A stretch of DNA of 64,000 bases from Siphonodentalium dalli (Eukaryota; Mollusca; Scaphopoda; Gadilida; Siphonodentaliidae), in NCBI GenBank assembly GCA_032622095.1, contig CP136061.1, positions 2,542,001-2,606,000 of the forward strand, in the 5' to 3' direction. A program made the translations under genes and the position numbers. Every line of letters starts with the position of its first letter. The stretch's first letter is position 1. Of the stretch, positions 45,608 through 61,859 are shown one piece after another. The notes under the pieces are model-generated. The model was not told the origin of the DNA, searched no databases, and saw only the letters and a program-made list of their open reading frames with translations.

Positions 45608-48600
45608 ACATAAGGACGGTGACATATTGATAATACATACCTATAAGACTCACATAAGGACGGTGACATATTGATAATGCATACCTATAAGACTCACATA
45701 AGGACGGTGACATATTGATAATACATACCTATAAGACTCACATAAGGAAGGTGACATATTGATAATACATACCTATAAGACTCACATAAGGAAGGTGACA
45801 TATTGATAATACATACCTATAAGACACACATAAGGAAGGTGGCATATTGATAATACATACCTATAAGACTCACATAATGACGGTGACATATTGATAATAC
45901 ATACCTATAAGACTCACATAATGACGGTGACATATTGATAATACATACCTATAAGACTCACATAAGGACGGTGGCATATTGATAATACATACCTATAAGA
46001 CTCACATAAGGACGGTGACATATTGATAATACATACCTATAAGACACACATAAGGCCGGTGACATATTGATAATACATACCTATAAGACTCACATAAGGA
46101 AGGTGACATATTGATAATACATACCTATAAGACTCACATAAGGACGGTGACATATTGATAATACATACCTATAAGACTCACATAAGGAAGGTGACATATT
46201 GATAATACATACCTATAAGACTCACATAAGGACGGTGGCATATTGATAATACATACCTATAAGACTCACATAAGGAAGGTGACATATTGATAATACATAC
46301 CTATAAGACTCACAAAAGGACGGTGGCATATTGATAATGCATACCTATAATACTCACATAAGGAAGGTGACATATTGATAATACATACCTATAAGACTCA
46401 CATAAGGACGGTGACATATTGATAATGCATACCTATAAGACACACATAAGGAAGGTGACATATTGATAATACATACCTATAAGACTCACATAAGGACGGT
46501 GGCATATTGATAATGCATACCTATAAGACTCACATAAGGAAGGTGACATATTGATAATACATACCTATAAGACTCACATAAGGACGGTGACATGTTGATA
46601 ATGCATACCTATAAGACTCACATAAGGACGGTGACATATTGATAATACATACCTATAAGACTCACATAAGGACGGTGACATATTGATAATACATACCTAT
46701 AAGACACACATAAGGACGGTGACATATTGATAATACATACCTATAAGACTCACATAAGGAAGGTGACATATTGATAATACATACCTATAAGACACACATA
46801 AGGACGGTGACATATTGATAATACATACCTATAAGACTCACATAAGGAAGGTGGCATATTGATAATACATACCTATAAGACTCACATAAGGAAGGTGACA
46901 TATTGATAATACATACCTATAAGACTCACATAAGGACGGTGACATATTGATAATACATACCTATAAGACTCACATAAGGACGGTGACATATTGATAATAC
47001 ATACCTATAAGACTCACATAAGGACGGTGACATATTGATAATACATACCTATAAGACACACATAAGGACGGTGGATATTGATAATGCATACCTATAAGAC
47101 ACACATAAGGCCGGTGGCATATTGATAATGCATACCTATAAGACACACATAAGGACGGTGGATATTGATAATGCATACCTATAAGACTCACATAAGGAAG
47201 GTGACATATTGATAATACATACCTATAAGACACACATAAGGACGGTGGATATTGATAATGCATACCGATAAGACACACATAAGGCCGGTGGCATATTGAT
47301 AATGCATACCTATAAGACACATATAAGGCCGGTGACATATTGATAATGCATACCTATAAGACACATATAAGGCCGGTGACATATTGATAATACATACCTA
47401 TAAGACTCACATAAGGACGGTGACATATTGATAATACATACCTACAAGACACACATAAGGACGGTGACATATTGATAATGTATACCTATAAGACTCACAT
47501 AAGGACGGTGACATATTGATAATACATACCTATAAGACTCACATAAGGACGGTGACATATTGATAATACATACCTATAAGACTCACATAAGGACGGTGAC
47601 ATATTGATAATGCATACCTATAAGACTCACATAAGGACGGTGACATATTGATAATACATACCTATAAGACTCACATAAGGAAGGTGACATATTGATAATA
47701 CATACCTATAAGACTGACATAAGGAAGGTGACATATTGATAATACATACCTATAAGACACACATAAGGAAGGTGGCATATTGATAATACATACCTATAAG
47801 ACTCACATAATGACGGTGACATATTGATAATACATACCTATAAGACTCACATAATGACGGTGACATATTGATAATACATACCTATAAGACTCACATAAGG
47901 ACGGTGGCATATTGATAATACATACCTATAAGACTCACATAAGGACGGTGACATATTGATAATACATACCTATAAGACACACATAAGGCCGGTGACATAT
48001 TGATAATACATACCTATAAGACTCACATAAGGAAGGTGACATATTGATAATACATACCTATAAGACTCACATAAGGACGGTGACATATTGATAATACATA
48101 CCTATAAGACTCACATAAGGAAGGTGACATATTGATAATACATACCTATAAGACTCACATAAGGACGGTGGCATATTGATAATACATACCTATAAGACTC
48201 ACATAAGGAAGGTGACATATTGATAATACATACCTACAAGACACACATAAGGACGGTGACATATTGATAATGTATACCTATAAGACTCACATAAGGACGG
48301 TGACATATTGATAATACATACCTATAAGACTCACATAAGGACGGTGACATATTGATAATACATACCTATAAGACTCACATAAGGACGGTGACATATTGAT
48401 AATGCATACCTATAAGACTCACATAAGGACGGTGACATATTGATAATACATACCTATAAGACTCACATAAGGAAGGTGACATATTGATAATACATACCTA
48501 TAAGACTCACATAAGGAAGGTGACATATTGATAATACATACCTATAAGACACACATAAGGAAGGTGGCATATTGATAATACATACCTATAAGACTCACAT

Positions 48601-49577
48601 AATGACGGTGACATATTGATAATACATACCTATAAGACTCACATAATGACGGTGACATATTGATAATACATACCTATAAGACTCACATAAGGACGGTGGC
48701 ATATTGATAATACATACCTATAAGACTCACATAAGGACGGTGACATATTGATAATACATACCTATAAGACACACATAAGGCCGGTGACATATTGATAATA
48801 CATACCTATAAGACTCACATAAGGAAGGTGACATATTGATAATACATACCTATAAGACTCACATAAGGACGGTGACATATTGATAATACATACCTATAAG
48901 ACTCACATAAGGAAGGTGACATATTGATAATACATACCTATAAGACTCACATAAGGACGGTGGCATATTGATAATACATACCTATAAGACTCACATAAGG
49001 AAGGTGACATATTGATAATACATACCTATAAGACTCACAAAAGGACGGTGGCATATTGATAATGCATACCTATAATACTCACATAAGGAAGGTGACATAT
49101 TGATAATACATACCTATAAGACTCACATAAGGACGGTGACATATTGATAATGCATACCTATAAGACACACATAAGGAAGGTGACATATTGATAATACATA
49201 CCTATAAGACTCACATAAGGACGGTGGCATATTGATAATGCATACCTATAAGACTCACATAAGGAAGGTGACATATTGATAATACATACCTATAAGACTC
49301 ACATAAGGACGGTGACATGTTGATAATGCATACCTATAAGACTCACATAAGGACGGTGACATATTGATAATACATACCTATAAGACTCACATAAGGACGG
49401 TGACATATTGATAATACATACCTATAAGACACACATAAGGACGGTGACATATTGATAATACATACCTATAAGACTCACATAAGGAAGGTGACATATTGAT
49501 AATACATACCTATAAGACACACATAAGGACGGTGACATATTGATAATACATACCTATAAGACTCACATAAGGAAGGT
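45608..49577 (+). repeat. Large nested higher-order repeat, 1.25-kb block in 2 full and 1 partial copies
   Basis: Copy 1 (about 45,608-46,852) matches copy 3 (about 48,333-49,577) at an offset of 2,725 bp. Private markers agree at exactly that offset: CACATAATGACGG (45,871 and 48,596), CACAAAAGGACGG (46,311 and 49,036), GACATGTTGATAATG (46,591 and 49,316) and AAGGCCGGTGAC. A partial copy 2 (about 47,541-48,236) lies 1,933 bp after copy 1 and ends at CCTACAAGAC. A 792-bp (18 x 44) tandem duplication joins copies 2 and 3, with CCTACAAGAC at 47,441 and 48,233. The mismatches that bound copy 1 are at about 45,607 and 46,853. I compared many lines but not every base. The order suggests at least two successive duplication steps. 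Confidence 0.85.
46970..47382 (+). repeat. Cluster of ACAC, CCGG and ATGCATA units between the large copies
   Basis: Between copies 1 and 2 of the large block lies a patch where units carry AC at 11-12, CC at 21-22 (AAGGCCGGTGGC) and ATGCATA, with several 43-bp GGTGGATATTG units and the variant ACACATATAAGG. The combination resembles left-edge units more than the surrounding bulk. It also reappears repeatedly at about 55.6-57.4 kb. Confidence 0.6.
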
Positions 49578-49978
49578 GACATATTGATAATACATACCTA
49601 TAAGACTCACATAAGGACGGTGACATATTGATAATACATACCTATAAGACACACATAAGGACGGTGACATATTGATAATACATACCTATAAGACTCACAT
49701 AAGGAAGGTGACATATTTATAATACATACCTATAAGACACACATAAGGACGGTGACATATTGATAATACATACCTATAAGACTCACATAAGGAAGGTGAC
49801 ATATTGATAATACATACCTATAAGACTCACATAAGGACGGTGACATATTGATAATACATACCTATAAGACACACATAAGGACGGTGACATATTGATAATA
49901 CATACCTATAAGACTCACATAAGGAAGGTGACATATTGATAATACATACCTATAAGACTCACATAAGGACGGTGGATA

Positions 49979-52900
49979 TTGCCATGTATACCTATAAGAC
50001 ACACATAAGGACGGTGGATATTGCCATGTATACCTATAAGACACACATAAGGACGGTGACATATTGATAATACATACCTATAAGACTCACATAAGGACGG
50101 TGACATATTGATAATACATACCTATAAGACTCACATAAGGAAGGTGACATATTGATAATACATACCTATAAGACTCACATAAGGACGGTGGATATTGCCA
50201 TGTATACCTATAAGACACACATAAGGACGGTGACATATTGATAATACATACCTATAAGACTCACATAAGGAAGGTGGCATATTGATAATGCATACCTATA
50301 ATACACACATAAGGACGGTGGCATATTGATAATGCATACCTATAAGACTCACATAAGGACGGTGACATATTGATAATACTTACCTATAAGACTCACATAA
50401 GGACGGTGGATCTTGCCATGTATACCTATAAGACTCACATAAGGAAGGTGACATATTGATAATACATACCTATAAGACTCACATAAGGACGGTGGCATAT
50501 TGATAATGCATACCTATAAGACTCACATAAGGAAGGTGACATATTGATAATACATACCTATAAGACTCACATAAGGACGGTGGCATATTGATAATGCATA
50601 CCTATAAGACTCACATAAGGAAGGTGACATATTGATAATACATACCTATAAGACTCACATAAGGACGGTGGCATATTGATAATGCATACCTATAAGACTC
50701 ACATAAGGACGGTGACATATTGATAATACATACCTATAAGACTCACATAAGGACGGTGGCATATTGATAATGCATACCTATAAGACTCACATAAGGACGG
50801 TGACATATTGATAATACATACCTATAAGACTCACATAAGGAAGGTGACATATTGATAATACATACCTATAAGACTCACATAAGGACGGTGACATATTGAT
50901 AATGTATACCTATAAGACTCACATAAGGACGGTGGCATATTGATAATGCATACCTATAAGACTCACATAAGGACGGTGACATATTGATAATACATACCTA
51001 TAAGACTCACATAAGGACGGTGGCATATTGATAATGCATACCTATAAGACTCACATAAGGACGGTGACATATTGATAATACATACCTATAAGACTCACAT
51101 AAGGACGGTGACATATTGATAATACATACCTATAAGACTCACATAAGGACGGTGACATATTGATAATACATACCTATAAGACACACATAAGGAAGTTGTC
51201 ATATTGATAATACATACCTATAAGACTCACATAAGGAAGGTGACATATTGATAATACATACCTATAAGACTCACATAAGGACGGTGGCATATTGATAATA
51301 CATACCTATAAGACTCACATAAGGACGGTGGCATATTGATAATGCATACCTATAAGACTCACATAAGGACGGTGACATATTGATAATACATACCTATAAG
51401 ACTCACATAAGGACGGTGGCATATTGATAATGCATACCTATAAGACTCCCATAAGGAAGGTGACATATTGATAATACATACCTATAAGACTCACATAAGG
51501 AAGGTGACATATTGATAATACATACCTATAAGACTCACATAAGGACGGTGGCATATTGATAATACATACCTATAAGACTCACATAAGGAAGGTGACATAT
51601 TGATAATACATACCTATAAGACTCACATAAGGAAGGTGACATATTGATAATACATACCTATAAGACTCACATAAGGAAGGTGACATATTGATAATACATA
51701 CCTATAAGACACACATAAGGACGGTGGCATATTGATAATACATACCTATAAGACTCACATAAGGAAGGTGGCATATTGATAATACATACCTATAAGACTC
51801 ACATAAGGAAGGTGACATATTGATAATGCATACCTATAAGACTCACATAAGGACGGTGGCATATTGATAATACATACCTATAAGACTCACATAAGGACGG
51901 TGGCATATTGATAATGCATACCTATAAGACTCACATAAGGACGGTGACATATTGATAATACATACCTATAAGACTCACATAAGGACGGTGACATATTGAT
52001 AATACATACCTATAAGACACACATAAGGACGGTGACATATTGATAATACATACCTATAAGACTCACATAAGGACGGTGACATATTGATAATACATACCTA
52101 TAAGACTCACATAAGGACGGTGACATATTGATAATACATACCTATAAGACACACATAAGGAAGGTGACATATTGATAATGCATACCTATAAGACTCACAT
52201 AAGGAAGGTGACATATTGATAATACATACCTATAAGACTCACATAAGGAAGGTGGCATATTGATAATACATACCTATAAGACTCACATAAGGAAGGTGAC
52301 ATATTGATAATACATACCTATAAGACACACATAAGGACGGTGGCATATTGATAATACATACCTATAAGACTCACATAAGGAAGGTGACATATTGATAATA
52401 CATACCTATAAGACTCACATAAGGAAGGTGTATATTGATAATACATACCTATAAGACTCACATAAGGACGGTGGATATTGATAATACATACCTATAAGAC
52501 TCACATAAGGAAGGTGGCATATTGATAATACATACCTATAAGACTCACATAAGGACGGTGGATATTGATAATACATACCTATAAGACTCACATAAGGACG
52601 GTGACATATTGATAATACATACCTATAAGACTCACATAAGGAAGGTGACATATTGATAATACATACCTATAAGACTCACATGAGGAAGGTGACATATTGA
52701 TAATGCATACCTATAAGACTCACATAAGGAAGGTGGCATATTGATAATGCATACCTATAAGACTCACATAAGGAAGGTGACATATTGATAATGCATACCT
52801 ATAAGACTCACATAAGGAGGTGACATATTGATAATACATACCTATAAGACTCACATAAGGACGGTGGCATATTGATAATGTATACCTATAAGACACACAT

Positions 52901-53630
52901 AAGGACGGTGACATATTGATAATGCATACCTATAAGACTCACATAAGGAAGGTGGCATATTGATAATGCATACCTATAAGACACACATAAGGACGGTGGC
53001 ATATTGATAATACATACCTATAAGACTCACATAAGGACGGTGACATATTGATAATACATACCTATAAGACTCACATAAGGACGGTGGATATTGCCATGTA
53101 TACCTATAAGACACACATAAGGACGGTGACATATTGATAATACATACCTATAAGACTCACATAAGGACGGTGACATATTGATAATACATACCTATAAGAC
53201 TCACATAAGGACGGTGACATATTGATAATACATACCTATAAGACACCCATAAGGACGGTGTATATTGATAATACATACCTATAAGACACACATAAGGAAG
53301 GTGGCATATTGATAATACATACCTATAAGACACACATAAGGAAGGTGGCATATTGATAATACATACCTATAAGACACACATAAGGAAGGTGGCATATTGA
53401 TAATACATACCTATAATACACACATAAGGACGGTGGATATTGATAATACATACCTATAAGACTCACATAAGGACGGTGACATATTGATAATACATACCTA
53501 TAAGACTCACATAAGGACGGTGGATATTGCCATGTATACCTATAAGACTCACATAAGGACGGTGACATATTGATAATACATACCTATAAGACTCACATAA
53601 GGACGGTGGATATTGCCATGTATACCTATA
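49979..53630 (+). repeat. Second zone of ATATTGCCATGTATACC units
   Basis: Units in which ATA at 35-37 is replaced by CC (one base shorter) occur near 49,979, 50,022, 50,198, 50,415, 53,093, 53,528 and 53,613. The other zone is 43.75-45.6 kb. I did not notice this class elsewhere in the window. Several here are also 43-bp GGTGGATATTG units, making 42-bp double-deletion units, which the 44-45 kb zone mostly lacks. Confidence 0.75.
50440..50700 (+). repeat. 88-bp dimer, about three copies
   Basis: TC, AAGG, GTGAC, ATACATA units alternate with TC, ACGG, GTGGC, ATGCATA units through about 50,440-50,700. The same alternation, with ACGG in both units, continues less regularly to ~51,070. Confidence 0.7.
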
Positions 53631-55619
53631 AGACACACATAAGGAAGGTGGCATATTGATAATACATACCTATAAGACACACATAAGGAAGGTGGCATAT
53701 TGATAATACATACCTATAAGACTCACATAAGGAAGGTGACATATTGATAATACATACCTATAAGACACACATAAGGAAGGTGGCATATTGATAATACATA
53801 CCTATAAGACACACATAAGGACGGTGGATATTGATAATACATACCTATAAGACTCACATAAGGACGGTGGCATATTGATAATACATACCTATAAGACTCA
53901 CATAAGGACGGTGGCATATTGATAATGCATACCTATAAGACTCACATAAGGACGGTGGCATATTGATAATGCATACCTATAAGACTCACATAAGGACGGT
54001 GGCATATTGATAATACATACCTATAAGACTCACATAAGGACGGTGGCATATTGATAATACATACCTATAAGACTCACATAAGGACGGTGGCATATTGATA
54101 ATACATACCTATAAGACTCACATAAGGACGGTGGCATATTGATAATGCATACCTATAAGACTCACATAAGGACGGTGACATATTGATAATGCATACCTAT
54201 AAGACTCACATAAGGACGGTGGCATATTGATAATACATACCTATAAGACTCACATAAGGACGGTGTATATTGATAATGCATACCTATAAGACTCACATAA
54301 GGACGGTGACATATTGATAATGTATACCTATAAGACTCACATAAGGAAGGTGACATATTGATAATACATACCTATAAGACTCACATAAGGAAGGTGACAT
54401 ATTGATAATACATACCTATAAGACACACATAAGGACGGTGGCATATTGATAATACATACCTATAAGACTCACATAAGGACGGTGGCATATTGATAATACA
54501 TACCTATAAGACTCACATAAGGAAGGTGACATATTGATAATACATACCTATAAGACTCACATAAGGACGGTGGCATATTGATAATGCATACCTATAAGAC
54601 TCACATAAGGACGGTGGCATATTGATAATACATACCTATAAGACTCACATAAGGAAGGTGACATATTGATAATACATACCTATAAGACTCACATAAGGAC
54701 GGTGGCATATTGATAATACATACCTATAAGACTCACATAAGGACGGTGGCATATTGATAATACATACCTATAAGACTCACATAAGGAAGGTGGCATATTG
54801 ATAATGCATACCTATAAGACTCACATAAGGAAGGTGGCATATTGATAATGCATACCTATAAGACTCACATAAGGAAGGTGGCATATTGATAATGCATACC
54901 TATAAGACTCACATAAGGACGGTGGCATATTGATAATACATACCTATAAGACTCACATAAGGACGGTGCATATTGATAATCCATACCTATAAGACTCACA
55001 TAAGGAAGGTGGCATATTGATAATGCATACCTATAAGACTCACATAAGGACGGTGCATATTGATAATCCATACCTATAAGACTCACATAAGGAAGGTGGC
55101 ATATTGATAATGCATACCTATAAGACTCACATAAGGACGATGGCATAATGATAATGCATACCTATAAGACTCACATAAGGACGGTGGCATATTGATAATA
55201 CATACCTATAAGACTCACATAAGGACGGTGGCATATTGATAATACATACCTATAAGACTCACATAAGGACGGTGGCATATTGATAATACATACCTATAAG
55301 ACTCACATAAGGACGGTGGCATATTGATAATGCATACCTATAAGACTCACATAAGGACGGTGGCATATTGATAATACATACCTATAAGACACACATAAGG
55401 ACGGTGGCATATTGATAATGCATACCTATAAGACTCACATAAGGACGGTGGCATATTGATAATACATACCTATAAGACACACATAAGGACGGTGGCATAT
55501 TGATAATACATACCTATAAGACTCACATAAGGACGGTGACATATTGATAATACATACCTATAAGACTCACATAAGGACGGTGGCATATTGATAATACATA
55601 CCTATAAGACACACATAAG

Positions 55620-57360
55620 GACGGTGACATATTGATAATACATACCTATAAGACACATATAAGGCCGGTGGCATATTGATAATGCATACCTATAAGACAC
55701 ACATAAGGACGGTGGCATATTGATAATACATACCTATAAGACACACATAAGGACGGTGACATATTGATAATACATACCTATAAGACACATATAAGGCCGG
55801 TGGCATATTGATAATGCATACCTATAAGACACACATAAGGACGGTGGCATATTGATAATACATACCTATAAGACTCACATAAGGACGGTGGCATATTGAT
55901 AATGCATACCTATAAGACTCACATAAGGACGGTGACATATTGATAATGCATACCTATAAGACTCACATAAGGAAGGTGGAATATTGATAATCCATACCTA
56001 TAAGACTCACATAAGGACGGTGGCATATTGATAATACATACCTATAAGACACACATAAGGACGGTGACATATTGATAATACATACCTATAAGACACATAT
56101 AAGGCCGGTGGCATATTGATAATGCATACCTATAAGACACACATAAGGACGGTGGCATATTGATAATACATACCTATAAGACTCACATAAGGACGGTGGC
56201 ATATTGATAATACATACCTATAAGACTCACATAAGGACGGTGGCATATTGATAATGCATACCTATAAGACACACATAAGGACGGTGACATATTGATAATA
56301 CATACCTATAAGACACATATAAGGCCGGTGGCATATTGATAATGCATACCTATAAGACACACATAAGGACGGTGGCATATTGATAATACATACCTATAAG
56401 ACTCACATAAGGACGGTGGCATATTGATAATGCATACCTATAAGACACATATAAGGACGGTGGCATATTGATAATACATACCTATAAGACTCACATAAGG
56501 ACGGTGGCATATTGATAATGCATACCTATAAGACACACATAAGGACGGTGGCATATTGATAATACATACCTATAAGACTCACATAAGGACGGTGGCATAT
56601 TGATAATGCATACCTATAAGACACACATAAGGACGGTGACATATTGATAATACATACCTATAAGACACATATAAGGCCGGTGGCATATTGATAATGCATA
56701 CCTATAAGACACACATAAGGACGGTGGCATATTGATAATGCATACCTATAAGACTCACATAAGGACGGTGGCATATTGATAATGCATACCTATAAGACAC
56801 ACATAAGGAAGGTGGCATATTGATAATACATACCTATAAGACTCACATAAGGACGGTGGCATATTGATAATACATACCTATAAGACTCACATAAGGACGG
56901 TGGCATATTGATAATACATACCTATAAGACACACATAAGGACGGTGGCATATTGATAATACATACCTATAAGACTCACATAAGGACGGTGGCATATTGAT
57001 AATGCATACCTATAAGACACACATAAGGAAGGTGGCATATTGATAATACATACCTATAAGACACACATAAGGACGGTGGCATATTGATAATGCATACCTA
57101 TAAGACACACATAAGGAAGGTGGCATATTGATAATACATACCTATAAGACTCACATAAGGACGGTGGCATATTGATAATACATACCTATAAGACTCACAT
57201 AAGGACGGTGGCATATTGATAATACATACCTATAAGACTCACATAAGGACGGTGGCATATTGATAATACATACCTATAAGACTCACATAAGGACGGTGAC
57301 ATATTGATAATACATACCTATAAGACACATATAAGGCCGGTGGCATATTGATAATGCATA
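55620..57360 (+). repeat. Repeated three-unit motif with ACACATATAAGGCCGG
   Basis: A string of an ACAC/ACGG/GTGAC unit, then ACACATATAAGGCCGGTGGC, then an ATGCATA unit with ACAC recurs at about 55,640, 55,780, 56,085, 56,310, 56,660 and 57,325. The first interval is close to 132 bp (three 44-bp units) and later ones are longer multiples. Most units in this zone carry GC at 27-28, giving a different bulk type from 7.5-45 kb. Confidence 0.7.
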
Positions 57361-60300
57361 CCTATAAGACACACATAAGGAAGGTGGCATATTGATAATA
57401 CATACCTATAAGACACACATAAGGACGGTGTATATTGATAATACATACCTATAAGACACACATAAGGAAGGTGGCATATTGATAATACATACCTATAAGA
57501 CTCACATAAGGACGGTGACATATTGATAATGCATACCTATAAGACTCACATACGACCGGTGGCATATTGATAATGCATACCTATAAGACTCACATAAGGA
57601 CGGTGGCATATTGATAATGCATACCTATAAGACACACATAAGGAAGGTGGCATATTGATAATACATACCTATAAGACTCACATAAGGACGGTGGCATATT
57701 GATAATGCATACCTATAAGACTCACATAAGGACGGTGGCATATTGATAATACATACCTATAAGACTCACATAAGGAAGGTGACATATTGATAATGCATAC
57801 CTATAAGACTCACATAAGGACGGTGACATATTGATAATACATACCTATAAGACTCACATAAGGACGGTGGATATTGATAATACATACCTATAAGACTCAC
57901 ATAAGGACGGTGACATATTGATAATACATACCTATAAGACTCACATAAGGACGGTGACATATTGATAATACATACCTATAAGACTCACATAAGGACGGTG
58001 GCATATTGATAATACATACCTATAAGACTCACATAAGGAAGGTGACATATTGATAATACATACCTATAAGACTCACATAAGGACGGTGGCATATTGATAA
58101 TACATACCTATAAGACTCACATAAGGACGGTGGCATATTGATAATGCATACCTATAAGACTCACATAAGGACGGTGGCATATTGATAATACATACCTATA
58201 AGACTCACATAAGGAAGGTGGCATATTGATAATGCATACCTATAAGACACACATAAGGACGGTGGCATATTGATAATGCATACCTATAAGACTCACATAA
58301 GGACGGTGGCATATTGATAATACATACCTATAAGACTCACATAAGGACGGTGGCATATTGATAATACATACCTATAAGACTCACATAAGGACGGTGACAT
58401 ATTGATAATACATACCTATAAGACTCACATAAGGACGGTGACATATTGATAATACATACCTATAAGACTCACATAAGGACGGTGACATATTGATAATACA
58501 TACCTATAAGACTCACATAAGGACGGTGACATATTGATAATACATACCTATAAGACTCACATAAGGACGGTGACATATTGATAATACATACCTATAAGAC
58601 TCACATAAGGAAGGTGACATATTGATAATACATACCTATAAGACTCACATAAGGACGGTGGCATATTGATAATACATACCTATAAGACTCACATAAGGAC
58701 GGTGACATATTGATAATACATACCTATAAGACTCACATAAGGAAGGTGGCATATTGATAATACATACCTATAAGACACACATAAGGAAGGTGACATATTG
58801 ATAATACATACCTATAAGACACACATAAGGAAGGTGGCATATTGATAATACATACCTATAAGACACACATAAGGAAGGTGGCATATTGATAATACATACC
58901 TATAAGACTCACATAAGGACGGTGACATATTGATAATACATAACTATAAGACACACATAAGGCCGGTGGCATATTGATAATGCATACCTATAAGACTCAC
59001 ATAAGGAAGGTGACATATTGATAATACATACCTATAAGACAGACATAAGGACGGTGACATATTGATAATACATACCTATAAGACTCACATAAGGACGGTG
59101 GCATATTGATAATACATACCTATAAGACAGACATAAGGACGGTGACATATTGATAATGCATACCTATAAGACACACATAAGGACGGTGACATATTGATAA
59201 TACATACCTATAAGACTCACATAAGGACGGTGGCATATTGATAATGCATACCTATAAGACTCACATAAGGAAGGTGACATATTGATAATACATACCTATA
59301 AGACACACATAAGGAAGGTGACATATTGATAATACATACCTATAAGACACACATAAGGAAGGTGGCATATTGATAATACATACCTATAAGACTCACATAA
59401 GGACGGTGACATATTGATAATACATACCTATAAGACACACATAAGGAAGGTGACATATTGATAATACATACCTATAAGACTCACATAAGGAAGGTGGCAT
59501 ATTGATAATGCATACCTATAAGACTCACATAAGGACGGTGGCATATTGATAATCCATACCTATAAGACTCACATAAGGAAGGTGGCATATTGATAATGCA
59601 TACCTATAAGACTCACATAAGGACGGTGGCATATTGAAAATGCATACCTATAAGACTCACATAAGGACGGTGGCATATTGATAATGCATACCTATAAGAC
59701 TCACATAAGGACGGTGGCATATTGATAATGCATACCTATAAGACTCACATAAGGACGGTGGCATATTGATAATGCATACCTATAAGACTCACATAAGGAA
59801 GGTGGCATATTGATAATACATACCTATAAGACTCACATAAGGACGGTGGCATATTGATAATGCATACCTATAAGACTCACATAAGGACGGTGGCATATTG
59901 ATAATACATACCTATAAGACTCACATAAGGACGGTGGCATATTGATAATGCATACCTATAAGACTCACATAAGGAAGGTGGCATATTGATAATGCATACC
60001 TATAAGACTCACATAAGGACGGTGGCATATTGATAATGCATACCTATAAGACTCACATAAGGACGGTGGCATATTGATAATGCATACCTATAAGACTCAC
60101 ATAAGGAAGGTGGCATATTGATAATGCATACCTATAAGACACACATAAGGACGGTGGCATATTGATAATGCATACCTATAAGACTCACATAAGGACGGTG
60201 GCATATTGATAATGCATACCTATAAGACTCACATAAGGACGGTGCATATTGATAATACATACCTATAAGACTCACATAAGGAAGGTGGCATATTGATAAT

Positions 60301-61034
60301 ACATACCTATTAGACAGACATAAGGACGGTGGCATATTGATAATACATACCTATAAGACAGACATAAGGACGGTGGCATATTGATAATACATACCTATAA
60401 GACTCACATAAGGCCGGTGGCATATTGATAATACATACCTATAAGACACACATAAGGAAGGTGGCATATTGATAATACATACCTATAAGACAGACATAAG
60501 GACGGTGGCATATTGATAATACATACCTATAAGACACACATAAGGACGGTGGCATATTGATAATACATACCTATAAGACTCACATAAGGACGGTGACATA
60601 TTGATAATACATACCTATAAGACACACATAAGGAAGGTGACATATTGATAATGCATACCTATAAGACACACATAAGGACGGTGACATATTGATAATCCAT
60701 ACCTATAAGACTGACATAAGGACGGTGACATATTGATAATGCATACCTATAAGACTCACATAAGGACGGTGACATATTGATAATGCATACCTATAAGACT
60801 CACATAAGGACGGTGACATATTGATAATGCATACCTATAAGACTCACATAAGGACGGTGACATATTGATAATACATACCTATAAGACACACATAAGGACG
60901 GTGACATATTGATAATACATACCTATAAGACACACATAAGGACGGTGACATATTGATAATACATACCTATAAGACTGACATAAGGACGGTGACATATTGA
61001 TAATACATACCTATAAGACTGACATAAGGACGGT

Positions 61035-61800
61035 GACATATTGATAATACATACCTATAAGACACACATAAGGACGGTGACATATTGATAATACATACCT
61101 ATAAGACTGACATAAGGAAGGTGACATATTGATAATCCATACCTATAAGACTCACATAAGGACGGTGACATATTGATAATACATACCTATAAGACTCACA
61201 TAAGGACGGTGACATATTGATAATACATACCTATAAGACACACATAAGGACGGTGACATATTGATAATACATACCTATAAGACACACATAAGGACGGTGA
61301 CATATTGATAATACATACCTATAAGACTCACATAAGGTCGGTGGATATTGATAATACATACCTATAAGACTGACATAAGGACGGTGTATATTGATAATAC
61401 ATACCTATAAGACTCACATAAGGACGGTGACATATTGATAATACATACCTATAAGACACACATAAGGACGGTGACATATTGATAATACATACCTATAAGA
61501 CTGACATAAGGAAGGTGACATATTGATAATCCATACCTATAAGACTCACATAAGGACGGTGACATATTGATAATACATACCTATAAGACTCACATAAGGA
61601 CGGTGACATATTGATAATACATACCTATAAGACACACATAAGGACGGTGACATATTGATAATACATACCTATAAGACACACATAAGGACGGTGACATATT
61701 GATAATACATACCTATAAGACTCACATAAGGTCGGTGGATATTGATAATACATACCTATAAGACTGACATAAGGACGGTGTATATTGATAATACATACCT
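61035..61800 (+). repeat. 394-bp tandem duplication (nine units)
   Basis: ACTGACATAAGGAAGG followed by the rare AATCCATA unit occurs at 61,107 and 61,501. The AAGGTCGGTGGATATT unit followed by a TG/GGTGTATATTG unit occurs at 61,338 and 61,732. Both pairs are 394 bp apart (9 x 44 minus 2, two 43-bp units). The copies diverge where ACGG becomes AAGG near 61,818. Confidence 0.8.
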
Positions 61801-61859
61801 ATAAGACTCACATAAGGAAGGTGACATATTGATAATACATACCTATAAGACTCACATAA

